The notes beneath the pieces were generated by a model. It saw only the letters and a list, made by a program, of their open reading frames with translations, ran no database searches and was not told the origin of the DNA. Below, piece after piece: positions 52,532 to 61,571 of a stretch of 64,000 nt of DNA; position 1 is the first letter of the stretch, and each line of letters starts with the position of its first letter. This DNA comes from Cyanobium sp. ATX 6A2 (GTDB lineage Bacteria; Cyanobacteriota; Cyanobacteriia; PCC-6307; Cyanobiaceae): positions 1 through 64,000 of the forward strand of contig NZ_JAGQCU010000008.1 of the NCBI RefSeq assembly GCF_024346355.1, read 5' to 3'. The translations under genes were made by a program, and so were the position numbers.

Positions 52532-54040
52532 ATGGGGCTTGCAACACCGGCCTGGGTGGCCGACGCGGTGGTGGCTCAGGTGTTCCCCGACCGCTTTCGC
52601 CGCAGCGGCCGGGTAGCGGCCCAGCGGGATCTGGAGCTGCTGAGCTGGGGCAGCCCGCCTGAGCAACGGGGCTTTCAGGGGGGCGACCTGCTGGGCGTGA
52701 TCGAGGGTCTCGACCGCCTCCAGGCCCTGGGTATCACCGCCCTGTCGCTGAACCCGGTGTTCGCCTCGGCGGCCTACCACCGGTACCACACCTTCGAGTA
52801 TTTCCAGGTGGATCCGCTGCTGGGCGGCAACGGCGCCCTGGCGGCCCTGATCGAGGCCGTGCACGCCCGCGGCATGCGCCTGATCCTCGATGGCGTGTTC
52901 AACCACTGCGGGCGGGGCTTCTGGGCCTTCCACCACCTGCTGGAGAACGGCGAGGCCTCCCCCTACCGGCACTGGTTCCACGTGGAGCGCTGGCCCCTCA
53001 ACCCCTTTCCGGGGCCGGGCGAGGACTGCGGCTACCACTGCTGGTGGAACGATCCGGCCCTGCCCCGGTTCAACCACGCCCACCCGGGGGTGCGGCGCTA
53101 CCTGCTGGCGGTGGCCCGCCACTGGCTGGCGGCCGGCATCGACGGCTGGCGGCTGGATGTGGCCGATGAGGTGCCGGTGGACTTCTGGCGGGAGTTCCGG
53201 GAGGTGGTGCGGGCCGAGCGGCCCGACGCCTGGATCGTGGGCGAGATCTGGCGCGACGGCCGCCCCTGGCTGGCCAGTCCGCCGCTGTTCGACGGGGTGA
53301 TGAACTACCCGCTGGCCTGGCCGGTGCTGGGCTACTTCGGGGCCGCCAGCCTGCGCAGCGACCTGGTGCTGCCAGCCCTCAACAGCGCTCCCTACCAGCC
53401 CCTCGAGCGGGCCGCCTTCGAGAGGCAGGTGGAGACGGTGCTGGGCTGGTATCCCGCCGCCACCCGGCGGGCCCAGCTCAACCTGCTCGACGGCCACGAC
53501 ACCCCCCGAGCCCTGCACGTGCTGAAGGGGGACACGGACGCGCTGCGGCTCTGCCTGCTGTTCCTGTTCCTGCTGCCCGGAGCCCCCTGCCTCTATTACG
53601 GCACCGAGCTGGAGCTGGCGGGCGGGCCGGAGCCGCTCTGCCGCGAGGCCTACCCCTGGGAGCGCAACCCCGGCCCCCTGGCGGAGTGGATCGCGGGGCT
53701 GAGCGCCCTGCGCCGGGAGCAGCCGGCGCTGCGCTCCAGCGAGCTGCGCTTCCTGCCCAGCCCCCACAACGACCTGGTGCTGCTGGAGCGGGGTGCCGGG
53801 GCCGGGCGGCTGTGGGTGGCGATCAACCGCGGCGACGAGACGCTGGCCGTGGCGGCGCCGGCCGGGGCCGGCCACCGGCTGTGGCCCCAGACGCCAGACA
53901 GCGCGGCTGGGGACGGCGAGCGCAGCCACGACGGGGAGCCGCGCGTCGCGAGGGTTCCGGGGCGGTCGGCCCTGATCCTGGCCCTGGAGCCGGACCGCGA
54001 CGCGGCGAGCGCGGCCGCCGACACCGCCGCCGGCCCCTAA
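52532..54040 (+). CDS. GH13 alpha-glycosidase, neopullulanase/cyclomaltodextrinase-like
   Basis: The 502-residue protein has the GH13 motifs LILDGVFNHCGRGF, the nucleophile in GWRLDVADEVP, the acid in IVGEIWRDG, and LDGHDTPRALH for the transition-state Asp. LSLNPVFASAAYHRYHTFEYFQVDPLLGG in parts is like cyclomaltodextrinases and neopullulanases, which cut small alpha-glucans. No signal peptide is seen, so it is probably cytosolic. The last 70 residues are Ala/Gly/Arg-rich and may be only loosely conserved. ATG at 52532 is chosen. It may serve glycogen or maltodextrin use, or handle alpha-glucosides linked to the osmolyte genes. Confidence 0.85.
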   Translation: MGLATPAWVADAVVAQVFPDRFRRSGRVAAQRDLELLSWGSPPEQRGFQGGDLLGVIEGLDRLQALGITALSLNPVFASAAYHRYHTFEYFQVDPLLGGNGALAALIEAVHARGMRLILDGVFNHCGRGFWAFHHLLENGEASPYRHWFHVERWPLNPFPGPGEDCGYHCWWNDPALPRFNHAHPGVRRYLLAVARHWLAAGIDGWRLDVADEVPVDFWREFREVVRAERPDAWIVGEIWRDGRPWLASPPLFDGVMNYPLAWPVLGYFGAASLRSDLVLPALNSAPYQPLERAAFERQVETVLGWYPAATRRAQLNLLDGHDTPRALHVLKGDTDALRLCLLFLFLLPGAPCLYYGTELELAGGPEPLCREAYPWERNPGPLAEWIAGLSALRREQPALRSSELRFLPSPHNDLVLLERGAGAGRLWVAINRGDETLAVAAPAGAGHRLWPQTPDSAAGDGERSHDGEPRVARVPGRSALILALEPDRDAASAAADTAAGP

Positions 54041-54078
54041 GTTGCCGCCGGCACCACCGCCGCCCCCGGCCCACCACC

Positions 54079-54744
54079 ATGACCCTGGCCCCTGAGGACA
54101 CCCTGGCCCCCGACGACCTGCTCAGCGCCCTGCGCTGGCGCTACGCCACCAAGACCTTTGCGGCCGATCGCCCCATTGCCCCCGAGCTGTGGGCGGCCCT
54201 GGAGCAGACCCTGGTGCTCTCCCCGTCCTCCTACGGCCTGCAGCCCTGGAGGTTCCTGGTGATCGACGATCCGGCCCTGCGCGCCGAACTGCGGCCCCAC
54301 TCCTGGAACCAGAGCCAGATCACCGACGCCTCCCACCTGGTGGTGTTCCTGGCCCAGCGGTCGATCACTGAGGCCGACCTGGAGCGGCTGATCAGCGCCA
54401 CCAGCGACACCCGCGGTGTGGCGCCCGAGCAGCTGGCCGGCTACCGGGAGCTGATGGCCAAGGATCTCGTGCACGGCCCCCGCAGCGCCACGATCGCCAC
54501 CTGGGCCAGCAACCAGCTGTACATCGCCCTGGGCACCTTCATGACGGCGGCGGCCCTGCTGGGGGTGGACACCTGCCCGATCGAAGGCTTCTCCCCGCCC
54601 GACTACGACCGCATCCTGGGGCTCGAAACCTCGCCCTACCGCAGTGCGGTGGTGTGCGCCGCCGGCTACCGCAGCGCCGAGGACAAGTACGCCACCCTGG
54701 CCAAGGTGCGCTACCCGGCCAGCGAACTCATCGAGCACCGCTGA
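54079..54744 (+). CDS. Nitroreductase-family oxidoreductase
   Basis: The 221-residue FMN protein has the nitroreductase pattern: RWRYATKTFAADRPI at about 19-33, SPSSYGLQPWRFLVI at about 51-65, TWASNQLYIALGTFMTAAALLGVDTCP and GYRSAEDKYA. It probably reduces quinones or nitroaromatics with NAD(P)H, like NfsB; true substrates are unknown. It starts 38 bases after the GH13 gene on the same strand and converges with nadC. Confidence 0.88.
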   Translation: MTLAPEDTLAPDDLLSALRWRYATKTFAADRPIAPELWAALEQTLVLSPSSYGLQPWRFLVIDDPALRAELRPHSWNQSQITDASHLVVFLAQRSITEADLERLISATSDTRGVAPEQLAGYRELMAKDLVHGPRSATIATWASNQLYIALGTFMTAAALLGVDTCPIEGFSPPDYDRILGLETSPYRSAVVCAAGYRSAEDKYATLAKVRYPASELIEHR

Positions 54745-54761
54745 TTCCTCAGGCTGATCCT

Positions 54762-55643
54762 TCAGGCCAGCGGCAGCGAGAAGCGCATCGAAAGATCCAG
54801 CCAGGGGGCCCGGGTGACCGGGGCGCTGGTGGAGATCAGATCCACCCCGCTGGCGGCGCAGGCGCGCAGCTCCTGAGGGTCCACGCCGGAGGCCTCCAGC
54901 ACCACCGGGGCGCCGGCGGCCAGCTCCCGCAGCCGCGGCACCAGCTCGACCAGCTGGCCGGGACTGAAGCCATCCAGCAGCACGCCATCAGCCCCGGCCC
55001 GCACCGCCGCCAGGGCCTCGGCCTCGGTTTCGGCCTCCACGATCACCCGCGCCGGCCAGGGGGCCTGGGCCCGCACCGCCGCCAGCGCCGGGGCCACCCC
55101 GCCGGACCAGGACAGGTGGTTCTCCTTGAGCATGGCGGCGTCATCGAGGCCGAGGCGGTGGTTGAGGCCGCCGCCGCAGCGCACCGCGTACTTCTCCAGC
55201 ACCCGCAGACCCGGCGTGGTCTTGCGGGTGTCGGCCAGGGCCACCCCCGTGCCCTCCAGCTGCGCCACCAGGGCCGCGGTGGCGGTGGCGATGCCACTCA
55301 GGCGCATGGCCAGGTTGAGGGCGGTGCGCTCAGCGGCCACCAGGGCGCTGGCCTCACCCCACAGCTCCAGCACCCGCTGATCGGGCCGCAGCAGCTCGCC
55401 GTCGGCCACCAGCAGCCGCACCTCCACGGCCGGATCGAGCAGGGCGAACAGCGGCGCGGCGAGCACGCCACCGCAGAACACCCCGGCCTGCCGGGCGATC
55501 CACTGGGCCGCACCACGGCGGCCAGCCAGGGCCGGGGCGCTGAGGTCGCCGCGGCCGATGTCTTCGTTGAGCCAGGCCCGCAGCTGCTGCTCCAGCGCGG
55601 GCGTGAAGGGCAACTGGGGGTGCGCCGGGGTCGCGGGCGTCAC
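54762..55643 (-). CDS. nadC: Nicotinate-nucleotide pyrophosphorylase (quinolinate phosphoribosyltransferase)
   Basis: NadC turns quinolinate and PRPP into nicotinate mononucleotide in NAD synthesis. The 293-residue protein has LNEDIGRGDLSAPAL at the N-terminus, TALNLAMRLSGIATAT, ADTRKTTPGLRVLEKYAVRCGG with the conserved Arg/Lys, NHRLGLDDAAMLKENH, and VLLDGFSPGQ near the end. GTG at 55643 is chosen; it overlaps the stop of the TerB-like gene in GTGA. This order is part of the conserved argS-nadC-mnmE-spoT row as I remember it for picocyanobacteria. Confidence 0.93.
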   Translation of the reverse strand: MTPATPAHPQLPFTPALEQQLRAWLNEDIGRGDLSAPALAGRRGAAQWIARQAGVFCGGVLAAPLFALLDPAVEVRLLVADGELLRPDQRVLELWGEASALVAAERTALNLAMRLSGIATATAALVAQLEGTGVALADTRKTTPGLRVLEKYAVRCGGGLNHRLGLDDAAMLKENHLSWSGGVAPALAAVRAQAPWPARVIVEAETEAEALAAVRAGADGVLLDGFSPGQLVELVPRLRELAAGAPVVLEASGVDPQELRACAASGVDLISTSAPVTRAPWLDLSMRFSLPLA

Positions 55644-56182
55644 AGCCAGTAGCCCAAGGGGAGATCCGTGTCGCTCTGGGCCGGCCAGGCACCAAAACCG
55701 GCCAGGGTTTCGGAGATCAGCTCCCCCAGGCTGCGGGGCCGCTGCAGCTCCTGGCGAGCCGCCCACTCCGCCTCCTGCACCGTTGCCTCCGGCAGGGCGA
55801 GGGCGGCCAGCAGCCGCCGGTAGGCACTCTTTTCGGCCGGGTTCACCGCAGCGTCATCCTGGGGACGCTGGTTGGCACCCATCATCAGCACCGCCAGCTT
55901 CACGGCCTGCTGGCGCCCATCGGCCCCCTCCAAGTCGGCCACCAGTTGCTCCACGTCCACCGGCTGGAGGTTCTCCGCCGCCAGGCTGGAAACGGCCAGG
56001 GCCGGATCCTCGGCCGTGTTGAGCGGCGCCAGGGTGCGGGCCACAACCTGCTGCAGCAGGGTGCGCTCCTCCTCGGCGAAATCGCCATCAGCCCAGGCCA
56101 CCCAGCAGACGATGCGCAGCAGGGCCCGCTGGGACGGCTTGAGGCTGGCGAGGGGAGTGCTGGGGGTGGGGTCGCTGGGCAT
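55640..56182 (-). CDS. TerB-like domain protein
   Basis: The 180-residue protein has a helical domain of the TerB type at about 15-150: RALLRIVCWVAWADGDFAEEE, with the acidic DGDFxxEE motif that could bind metal, then LAVLMMGANQRPQDD and NPAEKSAYRRLLAALAL. TerB proteins are linked to tellurite and phage stress in other bacteria, but many relatives have no assigned role. The ATG at 56182 is chosen over an upstream one that adds a compositional tail. It overlaps nadC by four bases, so both are cotranscribed. Confidence 0.7.
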   Translation of the reverse strand: MPSDPTPSTPLASLKPSQRALLRIVCWVAWADGDFAEEERTLLQQVVARTLAPLNTAEDPALAVSSLAAENLQPVDVEQLVADLEGADGRQQAVKLAVLMMGANQRPQDDAAVNPAEKSAYRRLLAALALPEATVQEAEWAARQELQRPRSLGELISETLAGFGAWPAQSDTDLPLGYWL

Positions 56183-56268
56183 TGGAATGGGACGGAGCGC
56201 CCCTGCGTCAGGCCCCCATTGTGGGCGCACCTGAATGCGAGCCTGGGGCCCTGCCATCGGCTCTGGTC

Positions 56269-57840
56269 ATGCCCCAACCGCGCTGGTGGACCCCGGGCGA
56301 CCTGGATGGCTTTCTGGGGCTGGGACTCAACAACCTGATCCAGATCCTGCTGGTGATGGGTCTCTGCCGCGGCGTGCTCGGCTACCCCGACAGCCTGGTG
56401 TTCGGCACGATCCTGCCGGCCCTGGGCGTGAGCCTGGTGGTGGGCAACGGGGCCTATGCCCGCCAGGCCTTTGCCCTGGCCCGGCAGGAGGGGCGCGACG
56501 ACCGCACCGCCCTGCCCTACGGCATCAACACGGTGAGCCTGTTCGCCTTCGTGTTTCTGGTGATGCTGCCGGTGAAGCTCACCGCCCTGGGCCAGGGCCT
56601 GGGCGAGGCCGAGGCGGTGACCCTCTCCTGGCAGGCGGGGCTGATCGCCTGTCTGGGCTCGGGCCTGATCGAGACGGCCGGAGCCTTCATGGCCGAACCG
56701 CTGCGGCGCTGGCTGCCCCGGGCGGCCCTGCTCTCCACCCTGGCCGGGATTGCCCTGGGCTACATCGCCCTGGGCTTCCTGCTGCGCACCTACGCCCAGC
56801 CCGTGGTGGGTCTGGCGGTGCTGGCGGTGATCCTGGTGGGCTACTACGCGCCGGTGCGCTGGCCGCTGCCGGCCGGCCTGGTGGCGGTGCTGCTGGGCGT
56901 TGTGCTGGCCTGGGCCACCGGCCTCACAAGCCTGGATCCGGAGCAATGGCAGACCAACACTGCCCTGATCGGCCTACGGCTGCCCCAACTGCGGCTGGGG
57001 CAGCTCTGGCAGGCCCGGGGCCAGCTGCTGCCCTGGCTGGGGGTGATCGTGCCGATGGGCCTGTTCAACGTGATCGGCTCCCTCCAGAACCTGGAGAGCG
57101 CCGAGGTGGCGGGGGATCGCTATCCCGTGCGCAGCTCGATGCTGATCAACGGCATCGGCACCCTGGCCGCCGCCAGCCTGGGCTCCTGCTTCCCCACCAC
57201 CATCTACATCGGCCATCCCGGCTGCAAGGCGATGGGGGCCCGGATCGGCTACTCCTGGCTCAACGGCCTGGTGATGGGGGCGGCCTGCCTGCTGGGGCTG
57301 TTCGGGGTGATCGGCCAGCTGGTGCCGATCGAAGCCGGCATGGCGATCGTGCTCTACATCGGCCTGGTGATCGCCGCCCAGGCCTTCCAGGCCACCCCCC
57401 GCCGCCACGCCCCGGCGGTGGCGCTGGGGATGCTGCCGGGGCTGGCGGGCTGGGGGGCGCTGATGCTCAAGGCGGGGCTGCGGGCCGGCGGCAGTGGCAC
57501 CGCCGCCAATCCATTCGGGCCGGCGCTGCTGCAGCCCCTGGCCCAGGCCGACGTGTGGGCCGCCGGGGCCTTTGCCCTCGAGCAGGGGCAGATCGTGGCG
57601 GCAATGCTGCTGGCCAGCATGCTCGTATATCTGATTGAGGCCCGGCTGCTGGCGGCTGCGGCCTGCGCCGGCATCGCCGCCGTGCTGGCCTGGTTCGGCG
57701 TGATCCACGCCTGGCAGTTCACCAGCGCCGACACCGTGGTGCACCTGGGCTGGGGCGTGGGTGGGCCCTGGGCCCTGGGCTACGGGGCGATGGCCTTGGT
57801 GTTCCTGGCGGCCCGGGGCAGCCTCCGCCGCCAGAGCTGA
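56269..57840 (+). CDS. NCS2-type (AzgA-like) permease
   Basis: The 523-residue membrane protein has about 12-14 hydrophobic segments. It contains LPYGINTVSLFAFVFLVMLP, LLRTYAQPVVGL, a GSLQNLESAEVAGDRYP segment on a cytoplasmic loop, and SCFPTTIYIGHPGCKAMGARIGYS, as in the AzgA-like branch of purine/xanthine permeases, though with a divergent centre. The substrate could be purine, uracil or another small molecule. It is divergent from the TerB-like gene with 86 bases between starts and converges with mnmE. Confidence 0.8.
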   Translation: MPQPRWWTPGDLDGFLGLGLNNLIQILLVMGLCRGVLGYPDSLVFGTILPALGVSLVVGNGAYARQAFALARQEGRDDRTALPYGINTVSLFAFVFLVMLPVKLTALGQGLGEAEAVTLSWQAGLIACLGSGLIETAGAFMAEPLRRWLPRAALLSTLAGIALGYIALGFLLRTYAQPVVGLAVLAVILVGYYAPVRWPLPAGLVAVLLGVVLAWATGLTSLDPEQWQTNTALIGLRLPQLRLGQLWQARGQLLPWLGVIVPMGLFNVIGSLQNLESAEVAGDRYPVRSSMLINGIGTLAAASLGSCFPTTIYIGHPGCKAMGARIGYSWLNGLVMGAACLLGLFGVIGQLVPIEAGMAIVLYIGLVIAAQAFQATPRRHAPAVALGMLPGLAGWGALMLKAGLRAGGSGTAANPFGPALLQPLAQADVWAAGAFALEQGQIVAAMLLASMLVYLIEARLLAAAACAGIAAVLAWFGVIHAWQFTSADTVVHLGWGVGGPWALGYGAMALVFLAARGSLRRQS

Positions 57841-57861
57841 GCCTGCTGCCTGCCCAGGGTG

Positions 57862-59241
57862 CTATTTGCCGATGCAGAAGCGGGCGAACACCCGATCCAG
57901 CACCGCCTCGCTCACCTCCTCGCCGGTGATCTCACCCAGAGCCCGCACCGCGGCGCGCAGATCGATCGTCCAGAAGTCCCAGGGCAGCTGCTGGGCGGCG
58001 GCCTCGAGACTGCGCCCGAGGGCCTCGGCGGCAGCAGCGGCCAACTGGCGCTGACGGGCGTTGAGGGCCACCTGCAGGCCCTCGACCGGGCCAGCGCCAC
58101 AGCGGCGCAGCAGTTCGGCCACCAGCACCTCCCGGCCGTCGCCGGTGAGGGCGCTGAAGCGCACATCGGCGGGGCTGCCGGCCGCCTCACCCGGCCCCAC
58201 CAGTCCCGCCGGCAGGCCGGCGGCGTCGGCCTTGTTGCCCGCCACCAGCAGCACCGCAGCGGCCGGCACCAAAGCCCGCAGGGCCGCGTCCTCGGCGGTC
58301 CAGCCCATGCTCAGATCGAACAGCAGCAGCACCGCATCGGCGGCGGCCAGGGCCTCGCGGCTGCGGGCGATGCCGAGCTGCTCCACCCGGTCGCCGGTGG
58401 AGCGGATGCCGGCGGTGTCCAGCAGGGTGAGGGGCACCCCTTCGAGCACCAGCTCGCTCTCCAGCAGGTCGCGGGTGGTGCCGGGCAGATCGGTCACGAT
58501 TGCCCGTTCGCGCCGGCTGAGCAGGTTGAGCAGGCTGCTCTTACCCACGTTGGGCCGGCCCACGATCGCCACCCGCAGCCCCTCGCGCAGCAACTCCCCC
58601 TGGCGCGCCTCCACCACCAGCCGCTCCAGCTCCCCGCGCACCGCCGCCAGCTCGGCCACCACGGCCTGGCCATCGAGGGGGGGCAGATCCTCCTCGAAAT
58701 CCACCCGCGCCTCCAGCTCCGCCAGCTGATCGAGCAGGCGGTGGCGCAGGGCCGTGAGCCGACGCTGCAGGCCGCCATCGATGCCGGCCATGGCCAGCTG
58801 GGCGGCACGGCGGCTGCGGGCCGTGACCATCTCGCCGATCGCCTCGGCGCGGGTGAGATCAAGGCGGCCATTGAGAAAGGCCCGCTGGCTGAATTCCCCG
58901 GGCAGCGCAAGGCGGGCACCGGCCGCCAGCACCAGCTCGAGCACCCGCCGCACCGCCACCAGTCCGCCGTGGCCGTGCAGTTCCACCACGTCTTCGCGGG
59001 TGAAGCTGCGCGGTGCCTTCATCAGCAGCAGCAGCGCCTCGTCCACCCGCTCACCGCTAGCCGGATCGAGCACGTGGCCATAGAGCACCCGGTGGCTCTC
59101 CCACAGCTGGCCACCCGGGGCCTGAAACAGCCGCCGGCCGATCGCCTCCGCGTCGGGACCGGAGATTCTTACGATCGCGATGCTGCCCTCACCTGGTGCC
59201 ACAGCCGTGGCGATGGCAGCGATGGTGTCCGTGGCGTTCAT
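57862..59241 (-). CDS. mnmE: tRNA uridine 5-carboxymethylaminomethyl modification GTPase MnmE
   Basis: MnmE with MnmG modifies the wobble uridine of several tRNAs. The 459-residue protein has the N-terminal tetrahydrofolate domain, the G1 motif VGRPNVGKSS, G2/G3 DLPGTTRD and LLDTAGIRST, G4 GNKADA, and the essential C-terminal CIGK end (FCIGK). Length is normal. The ATG at 59241 overlaps the divergent start of the DUF2062 gene by two bases (CATG). mnmG is not in the window. Confidence 0.95.
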   Translation of the reverse strand: MNATDTIAAIATAVAPGEGSIAIVRISGPDAEAIGRRLFQAPGGQLWESHRVLYGHVLDPASGERVDEALLLLMKAPRSFTREDVVELHGHGGLVAVRRVLELVLAAGARLALPGEFSQRAFLNGRLDLTRAEAIGEMVTARSRRAAQLAMAGIDGGLQRRLTALRHRLLDQLAELEARVDFEEDLPPLDGQAVVAELAAVRGELERLVVEARQGELLREGLRVAIVGRPNVGKSSLLNLLSRRERAIVTDLPGTTRDLLESELVLEGVPLTLLDTAGIRSTGDRVEQLGIARSREALAAADAVLLLFDLSMGWTAEDAALRALVPAAAVLLVAGNKADAAGLPAGLVGPGEAAGSPADVRFSALTGDGREVLVAELLRRCGAGPVEGLQVALNARQRQLAAAAAEALGRSLEAAAQQLPWDFWTIDLRAAVRALGEITGEEVSEAVLDRVFARFCIGK

Positions 59242-59731
59242 GCCCCCATTTCAGCCCCGCAGCTCACCCCTGCCCGCGCTGCTGCAGCGCCTGCTGGTGC
59301 GGGCACGCGGCCTCCTGGCCTGGCTGTGGGCCCAGGAGGGCAGCCACGGCCAGCGGGCCCGGGGTCTGGCGGCTGGCATCTTCTGCGGTTGCTTCCCGTT
59401 TTTCGGGCTGCAGACGCTGCTGGGGGTGGCCCTGGCCTCCTTGGTGCGCGGCAATCACCTGCTGGCGGCAGCCGGCACCTGGATCAGCAACCCGCTCACC
59501 TACGTGCCGCTCTATTGGTTCAACTACCGGCTGGGCAGCTGGCTGATCGGCCCGAGCAAGGACTGGCCGGGGATGGGAGCCCTGCGGGCCGAGAGCCTGA
59601 GCGAGCTGGGCTGGAGCGTGGCCAGCCGGCTGCTGATCGGATCCACCCTGATGGGTCTGGTGGCCAGCGCCGTCGGTGGCGGCTGCTTCTGGCTGTGGCT
59701 GGAGCGGCAGCAGGGCCGCCAGGGCAGCTGA
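59240..59731 (+). CDS. DUF2062 membrane protein
   Basis: The 163-residue product has a basic N-terminus and three hydrophobic segments (about 43-62, 74-95 and 133-155), with the family core GIFCGCFPFFGLQTLLGVALASLVRGN and WISNPLTYVPLYWFNYRLG in broken form. DUF2062 proteins are bacterial inner-membrane proteins of unknown function. The ATG shares two bases with the divergent mnmE ATG, so its promoter must lie inside mnmE. Confidence 0.82.
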   Translation: MPPFQPRSSPLPALLQRLLVRARGLLAWLWAQEGSHGQRARGLAAGIFCGCFPFFGLQTLLGVALASLVRGNHLLAAAGTWISNPLTYVPLYWFNYRLGSWLIGPSKDWPGMGALRAESLSELGWSVASRLLIGSTLMGLVASAVGGGCFWLWLERQQGRQGS

Positions 59732-59776
59732 ACGCCGGTTGGCGCCAGGTTCAACGGCAACCCTCAGCCATCGGCA

Positions 59777-59965
59777 TCAGGGATTGGCCAGACCGGGGAA
59801 CACCATCAGGTCGATCTGGCCACCGGGGGGATGGCGCCATTCACGGAATTCGGCCGCCAGGGCCTGCTGTTCAGGTCCGAGGGCCTGGGTCTGCAGGGCC
59901 TGGAGCCGGTGGTGCACCAGGGCCAGGGTGTCGTCAATCAAGCGGGCCGCCTGGTCGGAGGTCAT
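59777..59965 (-). CDS. Small hypothetical protein
   Basis: The 62-residue frame begins with a helical, acidic/Gln-rich half (AARLIDDTLALVHHRLQALQ) and ends in GGQIDLMVFPGLANP. It has no membrane segment and no recognised family. It lies between the DUF2062 gene and selO and may be a lineage-specific small protein. Evidence is only length, start codon and non-shadow position. Confidence 0.45.
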   Translation of the reverse strand: MTSDQAARLIDDTLALVHHRLQALQTQALGPEQQALAAEFREWRHPPGGQIDLMVFPGLANP

Positions 59966-60089
59966 GGCTGCGCAAAGAAATCGATGGGCCCTGTGTAGAC
60001 CGGTTGGCCCCGGGCCGCTGTCGTGGAAAGCACGGCCCGCCGGGCCTGTGTGGGCAGACCCTCACCCGGGCAGCCTCACCCGGGCGCCC

Positions 60090-61571
60090 TCAATCCAGCC
60101 GCACCCCTTGCAGCCAGGCGTGCAGCGGCTGCCAGTCGTCGCGCTGATCAATCGCCTCCCAGATCCGCTCGATCACCGCACGGATCGGCACGTCGGGCAG
60201 GTTCCAGCGCTGCAGGCTGGCGCTGATCCGGCTGGGCTCCTGCCGGCGGCTGCAGGCCCACCAGGCCTCACGCCAGGCCAGCCAGCGGTCGCGGGGGGGC
60301 TCGGGGGCCCCGCTCACAAAGGGCGCCAGGGCTTCGGGGTCGTCGGGCACACCGCCGGCGTGGACGGTGGCGGCCAGGGCCGAGAAGAAGCTGCCGTAGC
60401 CCACCGGCCAGGCGGCGAGCAGCTGCAGGGTGGCGGGCACCGGATCGGGCAGATGGGTTGCGGCGGCCGCCGTAGCGGGGTTGCTGGCGGCAGGCTCGGT
60501 GGGCAGCGTGGCGATCAGCCCCAGACGGCGCAGCAGCAGGGCCTGGTAGTGGGCGTTGTAGACGGGCGCGAAGCGCTCCAGCCGCGCCTCCAGCTCAGCC
60601 CGGGGCAGCAGCATCGCCAGGGGCTCCTGCAGCAGGCGCAGGTTGTGATGGGTGATCGCCGGCTGCTGGCCGTAGGCGTAGAGGCCGCTGTGATCGAAAT
60701 AGGCCGCCGTGAAGCGTGGATCCCACTGCTCCAGGAAGGCGAACGGGCCGTAGTCGAAGCTCTCGCCGGCCAGCGACATGTTGTCGGTGTTGAGCACCCC
60801 GTGGGTGAAGCCGGCCGCCATCCACGCGGCGGTGAGCCTGGCCACCCGCTCCACCAGCTCGCCGTAGAAGGCCAGCAGCTGGGGCTCGCTGTTGCCGGAG
60901 GCGGCCACCTCCGGGTAGTGGTGGGCCACCACGTGGCGCAGCAGGCGCTCCAGGCGATCGGGCTGACGCAGGTAACGCAGCCGCTCGCAGGTGCCGAAGC
61001 GCAGGTGGGTGCGGGCCAGGCGCACCATCACCGCGCTGCGGGTGGGGGAGGGCTCATCGCCGCGCCAGAGGTCTTCGCCGGTTTCGATCAGCGTCAGGGT
61101 GCGGCTGGTGGTGACCCCGAGGCGCTGCAGGGCCTCACTGGCGATGATCTCGCGCACGCCACCCTTGAGGGTGAGGCGGCCATCGCCGCCGCGACTCCAG
61201 GGAGTGGTGCCGCTGCCCTTGGTGCCGAGGTCCTGCAGCTGGCCGTGGCGATCGCGCAGCTGGCCGTAGAGAAAACCGCGGCCGTCACCGAGCTGGGGGT
61301 TGTAGTGACCGAACTGGTAGCCGTGGTAGCGCAGGGCCAGCAGTGGTGTGCGCGCCTCGAAGCGGCCGTAGGCGGCCTCCACGTCGGCGTCACTGATGGC
61401 GCCTGGATCCACACCCAGCTGCCGCAGCAGCGCGTCGTTGCGGAAGCGCAGCTGGGTGCGGGGAAAGCGGGCCGCCTCCACCACATCCCAGTAGTCGGGA
61501 CCCAGACCCTCCACGGCGGGCTCGAAGGGCAGGCCCAGCAGGGGGTTGGCGATGGCGGGGGTGCTGGTCAT
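60090..61571 (-). CDS. selO: SelO/YdiU-family protein adenylyltransferase
   Basis: SelO is a pseudokinase that transfers AMP from ATP to Ser, Thr or Tyr of proteins involved in redox control. The 493-residue product has YHGYQFGHYNPQLGDGRGFL, the phosphate-binding DLGTKGSGTTPWSRGGDGRLTLK with the key Lys/Arg, NTDNMSLAGESFDYGPFAFLE for metal binding, and TAAYFDHSGLYAYGQQP. There is no C-terminal Sec or Cys motif as in eukaryotic SelO. ATG at 61571 is chosen. It stands between small hypothetical genes and the rel gene. Confidence 0.9.
   Translation of the reverse strand: MTSTPAIANPLLGLPFEPAVEGLGPDYWDVVEAARFPRTQLRFRNDALLRQLGVDPGAISDADVEAAYGRFEARTPLLALRYHGYQFGHYNPQLGDGRGFLYGQLRDRHGQLQDLGTKGSGTTPWSRGGDGRLTLKGGVREIIASEALQRLGVTTSRTLTLIETGEDLWRGDEPSPTRSAVMVRLARTHLRFGTCERLRYLRQPDRLERLLRHVVAHHYPEVAASGNSEPQLLAFYGELVERVARLTAAWMAAGFTHGVLNTDNMSLAGESFDYGPFAFLEQWDPRFTAAYFDHSGLYAYGQQPAITHHNLRLLQEPLAMLLPRAELEARLERFAPVYNAHYQALLLRRLGLIATLPTEPAASNPATAAAATHLPDPVPATLQLLAAWPVGYGSFFSALAATVHAGGVPDDPEALAPFVSGAPEPPRDRWLAWREAWWACSRRQEPSRISASLQRWNLPDVPIRAVIERIWEAIDQRDDWQPLHAWLQGVRLD

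Noticed and set aside
52208-53929. A 573-codon minus-strand frame opposite the second GH13 gene.
   Set aside because: The GH13 motifs on the plus strand are intact, and the antisense product is compositional.
55640-56182. TerB-like gene as part of a tellurite-resistance or phage-defence cluster.
   Set aside because: No other ter gene is near, and it overlaps nadC in a backbone operon, so a defence role is not supported.
57859-60147. A 762-codon plus-strand frame.
   Set aside because: It lies antisense to mnmE and selO and shows only His/Gln/Arg-rich low complexity, an effect of GC-rich codon use on the opposite strand.
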